A program made the translations under genes and the position numbers. A stretch of 37,232 nucleotides of DNA from JBFFXF01 sp041569895 (GTDB lineage Bacteria > Planctomycetota > UBA8108 > JACQVS01), in contig JBFFXF010000032.1 of assembly GCA_041569895.1 (NCBI GenBank), forward strand, positions 1 to 37,232, read 5' to 3'. Within the stretch, counting starts at the first letter, position 1; every line of letters begins with the position of its first letter. Below are positions 1 through 7,702 of this stretch, piece after piece. The notes under the pieces are model-generated. The model was given only the letters and a program-made list of their open reading frames with translations. It ran no database searches and had not been told where the DNA came from.

Positions 1-3000
1 CCCGGGGATTCGCCGCGCTCGACCGCGCAGACGCCCGCGCACGCCGACCTCGAGGATGTCGCGCACCAGCGTCGACTTTCCCGCGCCGGAGACGCCGGTG
101 ACGACGGTGACCGCGCCGACGGGGAACTCGACGTCGATGTCGCGCAGGTTGTGGAGGCTCGCGCCGCGCACCGCGATCCAGGGACCGGCAGGCCGGCCCC
201 CGGAGAGGCGCAGCTCGCGACCGGAGCGCTCGCGGAAGTACCGCCCCGTCTGCGACGCGTCGCACCGCAGCACGTCGTCGAGCGGGCCCTCGACCACGAC
301 GCGCCCGCCGAGGCGGCCCGGCCCGGGCCCGAGGTCGATGACGTGGTCGGCGGCGGCGATCGCGGTCTCGTCGTGCTCGATCACCAGGACGCTGTTGCCG
401 CGATCGCGCAGCTCGCGGAGCGACTCGATCAGCCGGGCGCTGTCGCTGCCGTGGAGGCCGATCGTCGGCTCGTCGAGGATGTAGCACACGCCGCGCAGGT
501 TGGAGCCGAGCTGCGCGGCCAGGCGGATGCGCTGCGCCTCGCCGCCGGAGAGCGTGTCGGCGCGCCGGTCGATGCCGAGGTAACCGAGGCCGAGCCCCTC
601 GAGGAAGCGCAGGCGGTCGAGGATCTCGGCGATGATCGGCTGCTCGATCGGCGCTGTCTTCGTCGCCGGCGTGTACGACTCGAGGCGCTCGCGCAGCTCG
701 CGCACCGCCATGCGCGCCGCATCGGCGATGGCGACGCCGCCGACGCGCACCGCCGCCCAGACGTCGCGCAGCCGGCTCCCGCGACACGTCGGGCAGACGC
801 GCTCGACGCCGTGCTCGGCGACGAACTGGTCACGGTATTCCTCGTCGATCTCGTCGAGCGCGCGCTCGACGAGTCCGACGAGCCCATCAAAGCCGCGCTT
901 CCTCGACGCGCCGGAGCGCTTGCCGCCGCGCCCCGTGCCGCGCTTCGAGCCCCTCGCGGGGGACCCGCCGTGAAGCACGGTCTTCAGCGCGCGAGCTCCG
1001 AGCGCGGCCGGCGTGAGCGTCACATCGATGCCGGCGCTCTCGAGGTCCCGCAGCAGGCGCCGGCGGTCGGAGCGCTCGAAGATCCAGCTGTCGAGGACGT
1101 CGAGAGCTCCGCCCCGGGCGTCGTCGAGCGGCGCGTTCCAGTCGCCGATCAGCTGCTCGGGGTCGAGCTCGAGGATGGCGCCGTAGCCGGAGCAGCGCTC
1201 GCACGCGCCGTGGCGCGAGTTGAAGCTGAAGTTGCGCGGGTCGGGCTCCGGGAAGTCGGAGCCGCAGCCGGGGCACGAGCGGCTGCGGTTGAAGACGGTC
1301 TCGACGCCGTCGCCGTCGCGAAAGATGACCACGCCGCCGCCGAACTCGAGGCCGAGCTCGAGCGCGTCGGCCACGGCGTGCGCGGGCGTCTCGCCGCTCC
1401 TGAACCGGCCGACGACGAGGTCGATGTCGTGCGCGCGCTGACGCTCGAGTCGCAGCTCGCGATCGCGCGGGATGCGCACCCACTTGCCATCGATGCGCGC
1501 CTCGACGATGCCGAGTCGCCGCGCCCGCGCGAGCAGCGTGTGGTGAAAGCCCTTCTTGCCGCGGACCGCCGGCGCCAGCAGCCGTCCGCCGGAGCGCGCA
1601 CGGCGCTCGACGCCGGTGCGGATCTCCTCGAGGCTGCGCGGCACGACCTCGACGTCGCACCGCGGGCAGTGCTGCACGCCGGCGCGCGTGTAGAGGAGTC
1701 GCAGGAACTGGTAGACCTCGGTCACCGTGCCGACCGTCGACTTCCGTCCGCCGATCGTCGTGCGCTGCTCGATCGCGACCGTCGGCGGGATCCCCTCGAG
1801 GTGGTCGATGTCGGGACGGTGGAGCTCCTCGACGAACTGCCTCGCGTACGGCGAGAGGCAGTCGAGGTATCGCCGCTGCCCCTCGGCGTGCACGATGTCG
1901 TAGAGCAGCGACGACTTCCCCGACCCGCTCGTGCCGGTGACGACGACGAGCCGGTCGCGCGGCAGGTCGACGGTGATGTTCTTGAGGTTGTTCTCGCGGG
2001 CGCCGACGACGCGGATGCACTCGGCCGCGCCGTTCATGCCCGCGGTCGTCTTCGAGCGCGCGCGACGGCGGCGCTTGCTTCCCGCACGCTCGACGCGCAC
2101 CGGGCGGTCGTCCTCCGCCTCGGTCGCGATCCACGCCCCGGTGATCGACGCCTCGCACGTCGCAACGTCCTCCGGCGTCCCGGCGACGACGACGGAGCCC
2201 CCGCCATCGCCGCCCTCCGGGCCGAGGTCGATCACCCAGTCCGCCGAGCGGATGACGTCGAGGTGGTGCTCGATGACCATCACCGAGTGCCCGCGTCCCA
2301 CGAGCCCGTGCAGGATCTCGAGCAGGCGCTCGACGTCGGCGAGGTGGAGCCCGGTGGTCGGCTCGTCGAGCAGGAAGAGCAGCCGCTCGCGTCCGGATGC
2401 CCCGAGGACTCGCCCCGCGAGCTTCAGCCGCTGCGCCTCGCCGCCGGAGAGCGTGTTCAGCGGCTGGCCGAGCCGCAGGTAGCCGAGTCCGAGGTCGGCG
2501 AGGAACGACAGCGGTTCGACGATCTCCGGATCGCCCTCGAAGTGATCGATCGCCTCCGTGACGGTGAGCTCGAGCGTGCGCGCGATGTCGAGACCGCGAT
2601 ACGTGATCGCCAGGACCTCGTCGGTGAAGCGCCGGCCGAGGCACGACTCGCACGGCAGCGAGACATCCGACAGGAACTGCATCTCGACGTCGATCACGCC
2701 GGCGCCGGCGCACTCCGGGCAGCGACCGCCGTCGACGTTGAACGAGAAGTGCCGCGGCTCGAGATGCGCGCGTCGCGCCTGCGTCGTGGCCGCGAACCGG
2801 TCGCGGATCGCGCCGTACGCCTTGATGTACGTCGCCGAATTGCCGCGCGACGTGCGGCCGATCGGCTCCTGGTCGACCAGCACCACGTCGTCGACCAGGT
2901 CGAGCCCGTCGACGCGGTCGACCTCGACGGCGCCCTCGACCGGCAGGCCGCGAGCGCGGCGACTGGCGCGGTAGAGGACGTCCTCGACCAGCGTGCTCTT

Positions 3001-3144
3001 TCCGGAGCCGGACACGCCCGTCACCGCGACGAGGAGATCGAGCGGGATGTCGACGTCCAGATCCTGGAGGTTGTTGGCGCGGGCGCCGCGCACCGCGATC
3101 CGCCGCGCGCGGTCGGAGCGTCGCCGGGAGGCGGGCACCGGCAC
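1..3144 (-). CDS. uvrA: UvrA-family excinuclease subunit, second polypeptide of a split double UvrA (3' end outside window)
   Basis: UvrA is the damage-recognition ATPase of nucleotide excision repair and loads UvrB. This frame is open from a GTG at 3144 to the window edge (1048 codons, incomplete). It begins with a UvrA second-half ATPase: Walker A GVSGSGKS at residues 43-50, the FSFN...CPEC and PCESC zinc-module cysteines, TLSGGEAQR signature, and LDEPTTGLH Walker B. A complete first-half ATPase follows, with Walker A GTSGSGKS, CPRC, CPGC...CERC zinc cysteines, a UvrB-binding-like region, LSGGEAQR and LDEPTIGLH. A further second-half ATPase then starts (GVSGAGKST) and is cut off. The GTG is the codon right after the TGA of the upstream gene and in the same frame, so this may be one interrupted gene rather than two. 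A basic Gly/Arg/Lys/Ser-rich insert lies around 900-960. Family assignment is secure; the start and the reality of the split are not. Confidence 0.9.
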   Translation of the reverse strand, partial: MPVPASRRRSDRARRIAVRGARANNLQDLDVDIPLDLLVAVTGVSGSGKSTLVEDVLYRASRRARGLPVEGAVEVDRVDGLDLVDDVVLVDQEPIGRTSRGNSATYIKAYGAIRDRFAATTQARRAHLEPRHFSFNVDGGRCPECAGAGVIDVEMQFLSDVSLPCESCLGRRFTDEVLAITYRGLDIARTLELTVTEAIDHFEGDPEIVEPLSFLADLGLGYLRLGQPLNTLSGGEAQRLKLAGRVLGASGRERLLFLLDEPTTGLHLADVERLLEILHGLVGRGHSVMVIEHHLDVIRSADWVIDLGPEGGDGGGSVVVAGTPEDVATCEASITGAWIATEAEDDRPVRVERAGSKRRRRARSKTTAGMNGAAECIRVVGARENNLKNITVDLPRDRLVVVTGTSGSGKSSLLYDIVHAEGQRRYLDCLSPYARQFVEELHRPDIDHLEGIPPTVAIEQRTTIGGRKSTVGTVTEVYQFLRLLYTRAGVQHCPRCDVEVVPRSLEEIRTGVERRARSGGRLLAPAVRGKKGFHHTLLARARRLGIVEARIDGKWVRIPRDRELRLERQRAHDIDLVVGRFRSGETPAHAVADALELGLEFGGGVVIFRDGDGVETVFNRSRSCPGCGSDFPEPDPRNFSFNSRHGACERCSGYGAILELDPEQLIGDWNAPLDDARGGALDVLDSWIFERSDRRRLLRDLESAGIDVTLTPAALGARALKTVLHGGSPARGSKRGTGRGGKRSGASRKRGFDGLVGLVERALDEIDEEYRDQFVAEHGVERVCPTCRGSRLRDVWAAVRVGGVAIADAARMAVRELRERLESYTPATKTAPIEQPIIAEILDRLRFLEGLGLGYLGIDRRADTLSGGEAQRIRLAAQLGSNLRGVCYILDEPTIGLHGSDSARLIESLRELRDRGNSVLVIEHDETAIAAADHVIDLGPGPGRLGGRVVVEGPLDDVLRCDASQTGRYFRERSGRELRLSGGRPAGPWIAVRGASLHNLRDIDVEFPVGAVTVVTGVSGAGKSTLVRDILEVGVRGRLRGRARRIPG

Positions 3145-4917
3145 TCACCTCGTGCCGGCGAGGTACGCGCCGGTGAGCGAGCGCGGCTCGCGGCTGACCT
3201 CATCGACGGTGCCCTCGGCGACGATCGCCCCGCCGTGCTCGCCGGCGGCGGGGCCGAGGTCGACGATGCGATCGGCGGCGCGCAGGATCGCCGGGTCGTG
3301 CTCGACGACGACGACGGTGTTGCCGCGGTCGCGGATGGCGCGCAGGATCTCGAGCAGGCGCGCGTTGTCGCGGGCGTGCAGGCCGATCGACGGCTCGTCG
3401 AGGACGAAGAGCGTCTCGACGAGCGACGCGCCGAGCGCCGTCGTCAGGTTGACGCGCTCGACCTCGCCGCCCGAGAGCGTGCGCGACTGCCGGCCGAGCG
3501 TCAGGTAGCCGAGCCCGACCGAATCGAGGTAGACGACGCGGGAGAGCACCTCGTCGACGATGAGACGCGTCGCCTTGTCGAGCCGCGACCGCGCCAGCTC
3601 CTGGAAGAACTCGCTTAGCTCGTGCACCGGCATGCGCCAGAGGTCGCCGACGCTCCTGCCGCGGATGCGGAAGTGGAACGCCTCGGCGCGCAGGCGCTCG
3701 CCGCCGCAGTCCGGGCACGGGAAGTAACCGCGGTAGCGAGAGAGCAGCACGCGGACGTGCATCTTGTACTTCTTCTCCTCGAGCCGCGCGAAGAAGCCGC
3801 GCACGCCCGGGAAGCCGTCGTGCCCGTCGATGATCTTGCGCTGGTCGGCCTCGGGAAGCTCGCCGAAGGGCGTGTCGACCGAGATCCCCTGCTCCTCGCA
3901 GAATCGCAGGCACGCGACCTTCTTCTTGCGCCTCGTGGCGGTCGCCCACGGCTTGATGGCGTTGCGACGGATCGAGCGCGTGCGATCGGGGATGACGCGG
4001 TCGATGTCGAGGTCGATGGTGCGTCCGAAACCCTTGCACGTCGGACAGGCGCCGTATGGCGTGTTGAACGAGAAGAGACCGGGCGTCGGGCGCGGGAACT
4101 CCGCGCCACAACCACCGCAGCGCACGCCATCGTGGAAGGTGCGGTCGACGCCGTTGCCGCTGCCGTTGCCGCTGCCGCTGCCGTTGCCGCTCGGGCCGTT
4201 GAGCACCCGCAGGCTGCCGCGACCGACGCGGAACGCCTGGTCGGCCGAGTCGGCGACGCGCGCCGCGCTCGGGCGCGACGACGGGAAGCGGTCGATGACG
4301 ATCTGGATCGCCTCGGTCTCGAGATCGCGCGGCTCGAGCTCGTCGATGCGCGTCGGCGTGCCCTCGCGCAGGAAACGCACGTAGCCCTGCGCGCGCAGCG
4401 ACGACGACACGAGCTCGGCGGACTCGAGACCGCCGAGCGACACCGGCGCGGCGACGAGCACCGGAAACGCCTCGGCGGGAAGCGAGCGCACGTACTCGAC
4501 CACGGCGCCGGTGTTCTCCGGGACCACCTCGCGGTCGCAGGTCGGGCAGACCGGCACCGAGCAGCGCGCGTAGAGCACCTTGAGGTAGTCGTTGATGCCG
4601 GTCATCGTGCCGACGGTCGAGCGCGAGGTCTTGATCGCGCCGCGCTGGTCGATCGCGACGGCGGCCGGGATCCCCTCGATGCTCTCCACGTCGGGGCGCG
4701 ACATGCGATCGAGGAACTGGCGGGTGTAGGCGGAAAAGGTCTCGACGTACCGCCGCTGCCCCTCGGCGTAGAGCGTGTCGAAGGCGAGCGACGACTTCCC
4801 GGAGCCGCTGACTCCGGTGACCACCGTCATGCTGCCGAGCGGGAGATCGAGATCGACGTCGCGCAGGTTGTTCTGCCGCGCGCCGCGAATCTTGATGGCC
4901 CGTTGGGGTTGCTTCAT
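3145..4917 (-). CDS. uvrA: UvrA-family protein, first-half ATPase only (590 aa), ended by an in-frame TGA
   Basis: This is the first ATPase half of UvrA: Walker A GVSGSGKS at 35-42, Q-loop region around QRGAIKTSRSTVGT, zinc-type cysteines C124/C127, C267/C270, C291/C294 and C401/C404, a UvrB-binding-like segment around 165-210, ABC signature LSGGE at 481-485, and Walker B LFVLDEPSIGLH at 503-514. The second ATPase half is missing because a TGA at 3147-3145 ends the frame exactly at the boundary between halves. The missing half continues in the same frame as the next gene. A Gly/Ser/Asn-only linker at 241-256 is encoded by a hexanucleotide repeat at about 4147-4195. The ATG at 4917 has no strong ribosome-binding site, but a good promoter lies 27 nt upstream of it. 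A half-UvrA alone should not dimerise or recognise damage normally, so function probably needs the downstream polypeptide. Confidence 0.92.
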   Translation of the reverse strand: MKQPQRAIKIRGARQNNLRDVDLDLPLGSMTVVTGVSGSGKSSLAFDTLYAEGQRRYVETFSAYTRQFLDRMSRPDVESIEGIPAAVAIDQRGAIKTSRSTVGTMTGINDYLKVLYARCSVPVCPTCDREVVPENTGAVVEYVRSLPAEAFPVLVAAPVSLGGLESAELVSSSLRAQGYVRFLREGTPTRIDELEPRDLETEAIQIVIDRFPSSRPSAARVADSADQAFRVGRGSLRVLNGPSGNGSGSGNGSGNGVDRTFHDGVRCGGCGAEFPRPTPGLFSFNTPYGACPTCKGFGRTIDLDIDRVIPDRTRSIRRNAIKPWATATRRKKKVACLRFCEEQGISVDTPFGELPEADQRKIIDGHDGFPGVRGFFARLEEKKYKMHVRVLLSRYRGYFPCPDCGGERLRAEAFHFRIRGRSVGDLWRMPVHELSEFFQELARSRLDKATRLIVDEVLSRVVYLDSVGLGYLTLGRQSRTLSGGEVERVNLTTALGASLVETLFVLDEPSIGLHARDNARLLEILRAIRDRGNTVVVVEHDPAILRAADRIVDLGPAAGEHGGAIVAEGTVDEVSREPRSLTGAYLAGTR

Positions 4918-4950
4918 ACTGACATCACGGTAACCGTTCCCGACCGCGAG

Positions 4951-4979
4951 ATTATTGAACTGCTTGCGGTGAGGATCAA
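4951..4979 (-). promoter_or_regulatory. Predicted sigma-70-type promoter of uvrA
   Basis: On the minus strand there is a -35 TTGATC (4979-4974), a 17-nt spacer and a -10 AATAAT (4956-4951). The -10 box matches 5 of 6 consensus positions. Transcription would start near 4944, giving a leader of about 27 nt before the ATG at 4917. No SOS-box-like operator was recognised. Confidence 0.55.
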
Positions 4980-5077
4980 GGCGGTGATCATGTCGGCCCG
5001 GGCCGGACGCTCAGAAACGACGGGTTTCTGACGACGACTCGGCAGGAACGCAGGAAGACGCGGAAGACAGGGAGGTC

Positions 5078-5160
5078 CGTTCGACGGCTCGAGCCGATCT
5101 CACGAAGCTCAACCCTATCAGTCCTTCCTTTTCCTGCTTTCCTCGGTTTCCTTCTTTCCT
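5078..5160 (-). repeat. Composite dispersed repeat, copy A
   Basis: Read on the minus strand, this segment has two AGGAAAG-type purine blocks, a GGACTGATAGGG block, the 12-mer GAGCTTCGTGAG, and then TCGAACGGA. The same blocks occur in the same order at 37095-37180 on the plus strand, with roughly 75-80% identity by eye and small indels. A G-run or C-run hexanucleotide array precedes both copies. Confidence 0.7.
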
Positions 5161-5188
5161 CGTGAGTCGTCTCTGAGGGGACAAGGAC

Positions 5189-5220
5189 GGGGCCGGGGCC
5201 GGGGCCGGGACCGGGACCGG
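5189..5220 (+). repeat. GGGGCC/GGGACC microsatellite with G-quadruplex potential
   Basis: Three GGGG runs separated by CC are followed by two GGG runs separated by short ACC loops. This fits a canonical G-quadruplex pattern on the plus strand. It ends 23 nt before the start codon of the FAD oxidoreductase, so it would lie in that gene's 5' leader or promoter. Confidence 0.7.
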
Positions 5221-5243
5221 AATGGAAGAGAGACGGATCGAGG

Positions 5244-6449
5244 ATGGTTGGACGGGACTCACGGCAGACCGGGCGCGGCGGGCCGGTGGACGTCGTCATC
5301 ATCGGCGCTGGTTTTGCCGGTGCGGCGACGGCCTATCACCTCGCGCGGCGGGGGGTCGAGCGCATCCTGCTCGTCGAGATGGAGGCGATGGCGGGCCTGC
5401 ACTCGTCCGGACGCAACGCGGCGATGGTCCGGCAGGTGACGGCCGATGAGCCGGTTGCGGAGCTCGCGCGCAAGGGCGCCGCTTTCATCCGCGGGCTCGC
5501 CGACGAGCTGCGACGCGCCGACACCGCGGATCTCTTCCGCCGGTGCGGCTCGCTGCTCCTGGCCTCGGGCGCGAGGGTGGCGCCACTCGAGGAGGACATC
5601 CGTCGCGGCGCGGCGGCCGGTCTCGAGGTGGAGCGGCTCGAGCGGCGCGATGCGCTGGCGCGGATGCCGTTCCTGCGCGATGCGCCCTTCGAGCTCGCCT
5701 CGTTCTGCGCCAGCGACGGCGTCGTCGACGTCGCCGCGCTGCTGCGATGGTACATCGACTCCGCGAGGCACGAGGGCGCCGAGGTGCTCTTCGAGCGTCG
5801 CGTCACCGAGATCGCCGTCGCGGACGGCACGATCCGCGGAGTGCGCACGGCGGACGGTTTCCGCGAGACACCGGTGATCGTCAACGCCGCCGGCGGCTGG
5901 GCGCAGCAGATCGGCCGCATGGCGCGCGCCAGCGAGCCGCCGCTCCGTCCGACGCGCCGCCACCTCTTCGTCACCGGTCCGCTCGACTGGGTGTCGCCCG
6001 AGTGGCCCTTCGTCTGGGACGTCTCGCGCGAGGTCTACTTCCGACCGGAAGCGGGCGGGCTGCTGCTCTCGGCGTGCGACGTCGGCGAGCCGGGGGCGAA
6101 CCTCGGGTCCGACGACGTCTCGCGCGAGGTCCTCGAGCTCCTCGCCACCAAGGTGACGCGGTCGTTCCCGGCGCTCGAGGAGATCACCATCCGCCACGGC
6201 TGGTCGGGGATCCGCACGCTGACCCCCGACGGACGCTTCGTCATCGGGCCGGATCCGGAGATCGAGGGCTTCCACTGGGTCGCCGGACTCGGCGGTCACG
6301 GCGTCACCACGAGCGCGGTGGTCGGCGCCCTCTGCGCCGAGCTCATCGAGTCGCCGCAACGCGACGAGGCGAATCCGCACAGCCCGGCCCGATTCGCGAG
6401 AAGCGCCCCCTCGCCGGCGCGCCGGTCCGAGTCCACGGCCGTGGACTGA
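5244..6449 (+). CDS. FAD-dependent oxidoreductase, DAO (D-amino-acid oxidase / glycine oxidase-like) family
   Basis: This is probably a cytoplasmic flavoprotein that oxidises an amine or amino acid; the substrate cannot be told from sequence. The N-terminus has the dinucleotide-binding motif GAGFAG (residues 21-26) after a hydrophobic strand, with an acidic residue (E45) placed to bind the adenosine ribose. HSSGRNA follows at 53-59, typical of the DAO family. Near the C-terminus, GWSGIRTLTPDG and then GGHGVTTS match the family's second flavin-contacting segment. The 401-residue length is normal for the family. The last 30 or so residues are low-complexity (Ser/Arg/Pro) and look like a tail. 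The ATG at 5244 is preceded directly by GAGG with almost no spacer, so a GTG just before VDVVIIGAG is an alternative start. No operon partner is visible, since its neighbours are divergent and convergent. Confidence 0.9.
   Translation: MVGRDSRQTGRGGPVDVVIIGAGFAGAATAYHLARRGVERILLVEMEAMAGLHSSGRNAAMVRQVTADEPVAELARKGAAFIRGLADELRRADTADLFRRCGSLLLASGARVAPLEEDIRRGAAAGLEVERLERRDALARMPFLRDAPFELASFCASDGVVDVAALLRWYIDSARHEGAEVLFERRVTEIAVADGTIRGVRTADGFRETPVIVNAAGGWAQQIGRMARASEPPLRPTRRHLFVTGPLDWVSPEWPFVWDVSREVYFRPEAGGLLLSACDVGEPGANLGSDDVSREVLELLATKVTRSFPALEEITIRHGWSGIRTLTPDGRFVIGPDPEIEGFHWVAGLGGHGVTTSAVVGALCAELIESPQRDEANPHSPARFARSAPSPARRSESTAVD
6430..6447. repeat. 18-bp perfect palindrome at the oxidoreductase stop codon
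   Basis: AGTCCACGGCCGTGGACT is a perfect inverted repeat that covers the last codons and the first base of the stop. A close imperfect copy (TCCACGGCCATGGA core) lies at about 6622-6635, still between the two convergent genes. It could be a rho-independent-like hairpin without a T-tract or a protein-binding site. Confidence 0.5.
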
Positions 6450-6454
6450 CTGCG

Positions 6455-6536
6455 TTCCCGTCCCCGTTCCCGTTCCCGTTCCCGTGCCCGAAGACGGGAA
6501 CGCAGATTCCGCAAATTACGCAGATTGAGGACGGTC
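6455..6536. repeat. GTTCCC hexanucleotide array followed by an ACGCAGATT repeat
   Basis: Six C-runs spaced about 6 bp apart (6457-6489) give a minus-strand G-quadruplex pattern. An inverted pair GTTCCCG/CGGGAAC (6478-6484 and 6495-6501) could form a hairpin. Three near-copies of ACGCAGATT follow (about 6500-6528). The same ACGCAGATT motif recurs at 33611-33638. The region lies between convergent genes. Confidence 0.65.
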
Positions 6537-6643
6537 GAGACTGCGATTGCCGAGCTCATGCCCGTGGACGGCGCAGTCCTCGGTCTGCTGAGGCCAGGAA
6601 TCGTCCACCGGGTCCGATCCACGGCCATGGACGATCCGGGCGA

Positions 6644-7702
6644 TCACCCTCCCAGGGTCGGCTGCATGCAGGGCATGAAGACGTTGCAGGAGAGGTCGTC
6701 CGGCGTCTCGTCGGGCCCGCAGGACAGCGGGCTCGCCGGCGATGGGCCGCCGCGGAAGAGCCAGTCGAGCGTGTGGATGGCGTCGGTGATGTCGATGGTG
6801 CCACTGTCGTTGACGTCGGCGGCCTTCTCGCATTCGAGCTGGACGCCGCCGGCGAAGAGCCACACGAGCCCGGTCACGGCATCGCTCACGTCGAGCTCGC
6901 CGTCCGCGTTCGCGTCACCGCGAACGAAGGAGGCGTCGACCGGAGGCGGCGAGACGCGACGGAAGGTGAACGTCCCGAGCGGCATGCCGTCGGGGAGAGG
7001 GAACCGGGTGATCAGCGCGATCGGCTGGCGCGGCGACGTCACCTGGTTCGCGGACGTGAAGGTCACGCCGCTGTCGGTGCCGGCGTCCCACGGCAGCAAC
7101 TCGACGACGACCTCTCTTGCCCACTCGCCGCCGTCGCGCAGGTCGAGCGCCGTGACGCCGACGAACCAGTCGGGGCTCGGCGCGATCATCGAGACCAGAG
7201 TCACGAGCGGAAACTCGGGCGTCACCGTGAACCGCGCCATCGCTCGACCGGGCGAGCGCCCGATGCCGCCGCCGGAGATCACCTCTCCCGCCGTGCCGGC
7301 CGCGATCGCGGCCTCGACCTCGGTGTTGAGCGGCGACTTGCTGCCGGACTCCGCCATGCGGCGGATGCCCTCGGTGGCGATCCCGCCGGGCCGCCAGAAC
7401 CGCACCATGTCGTCGTGGGTCCCGCCGATCAGTCCCGAGAAGTGCGGATTCGGCGGGAAGTCGCGCGGGTGCGTCGCGGCGCTCCAGGTCGCGTCGAAGT
7501 CGATCGTGTACTCCGCATCCACCGAGGGCCCGGCGGGGTCGGGGTCGGCCGCGAACACGGGCGAGCCGATCCCGCCGGCCGCGACGATCGCCAGTGCGAG
7601 CGTCAGGGTCATCGAAGAGGTCATGGAACAGGTCATGAAACAGCCGGGATCCCGGGTGAACTGCCCGAGACGACACCGCTTGAGAGAATTGCGTCCGATC
7701 AT
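6644..7702 (-). CDS. Exported Spondin_N-domain protein with C-terminal dockerin-like pair
   Basis: A hydrophobic export segment lies at about 31-51. A Spondin_N domain covers roughly 63-235, supported by the family landmarks SPDWFVGV (176-183) and WDAGTDSG (205-212). Two dockerin-like calcium-loop repeats follow: GDANADGELDVSDA at about 262-275 and ADVNDSGTIDITDA at about 295-308, each ending in a WLF..GG motif. A tail with three cysteines (C328, C339, C345) closes the protein. Spondin_N is an extracellular adhesion-type domain best known from animals and also found in bacteria. The ATG at 7702 has a GGAGGGGG stretch upstream, but three later in-frame ATGs lie closer to the hydrophobic segment and cannot be excluded. 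The tag is shared with four other proteins in this window, which suggests a common extracellular destination. Confidence 0.88.
   Translation of the reverse strand: MIGRNSLKRCRLGQFTRDPGCFMTCSMTSSMTLTLALAIVAAGGIGSPVFAADPDPAGPSVDAEYTIDFDATWSAATHPRDFPPNPHFSGLIGGTHDDMVRFWRPGGIATEGIRRMAESGSKSPLNTEVEAAIAAGTAGEVISGGGIGRSPGRAMARFTVTPEFPLVTLVSMIAPSPDWFVGVTALDLRDGGEWAREVVVELLPWDAGTDSGVTFTSANQVTSPRQPIALITRFPLPDGMPLGTFTFRRVSPPPVDASFVRGDANADGELDVSDAVTGLVWLFAGGVQLECEKAADVNDSGTIDITDAIHTLDWLFRGGPSPASPLSCGPDETPDDLSCNVFMPCMQPTLGG

Larger units (their letters stand above)
4918..5243. other. Divergent intergenic region between uvrA and the FAD oxidoreductase
   Basis: This 326-bp stretch has no convincing gene. 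It holds the uvrA promoter, a composite repeat copy (5078-5160), and a GGGGCC/GGGACC G-run array (5189-5220) just upstream of the oxidoreductase start. Short open frames across it are low-complexity and carry no recognisable family signal. Confidence 0.6.

Noticed and set aside
3145..3147. Selenocysteine insertion at the UvrA TGA
   Set aside because: The site is a linker between ATPase halves with no catalytic residue expected, and no obvious stem-loop was recognised just downstream. Mutation, sequencing error or a natural split is simpler.
151..5031. Two long plus-strand open frames (151-3618 and 3622-5031) opposite uvrA
   Set aside because: They have no domain signal and biased charged composition; the minus strand carries unmistakable UvrA motifs throughout.
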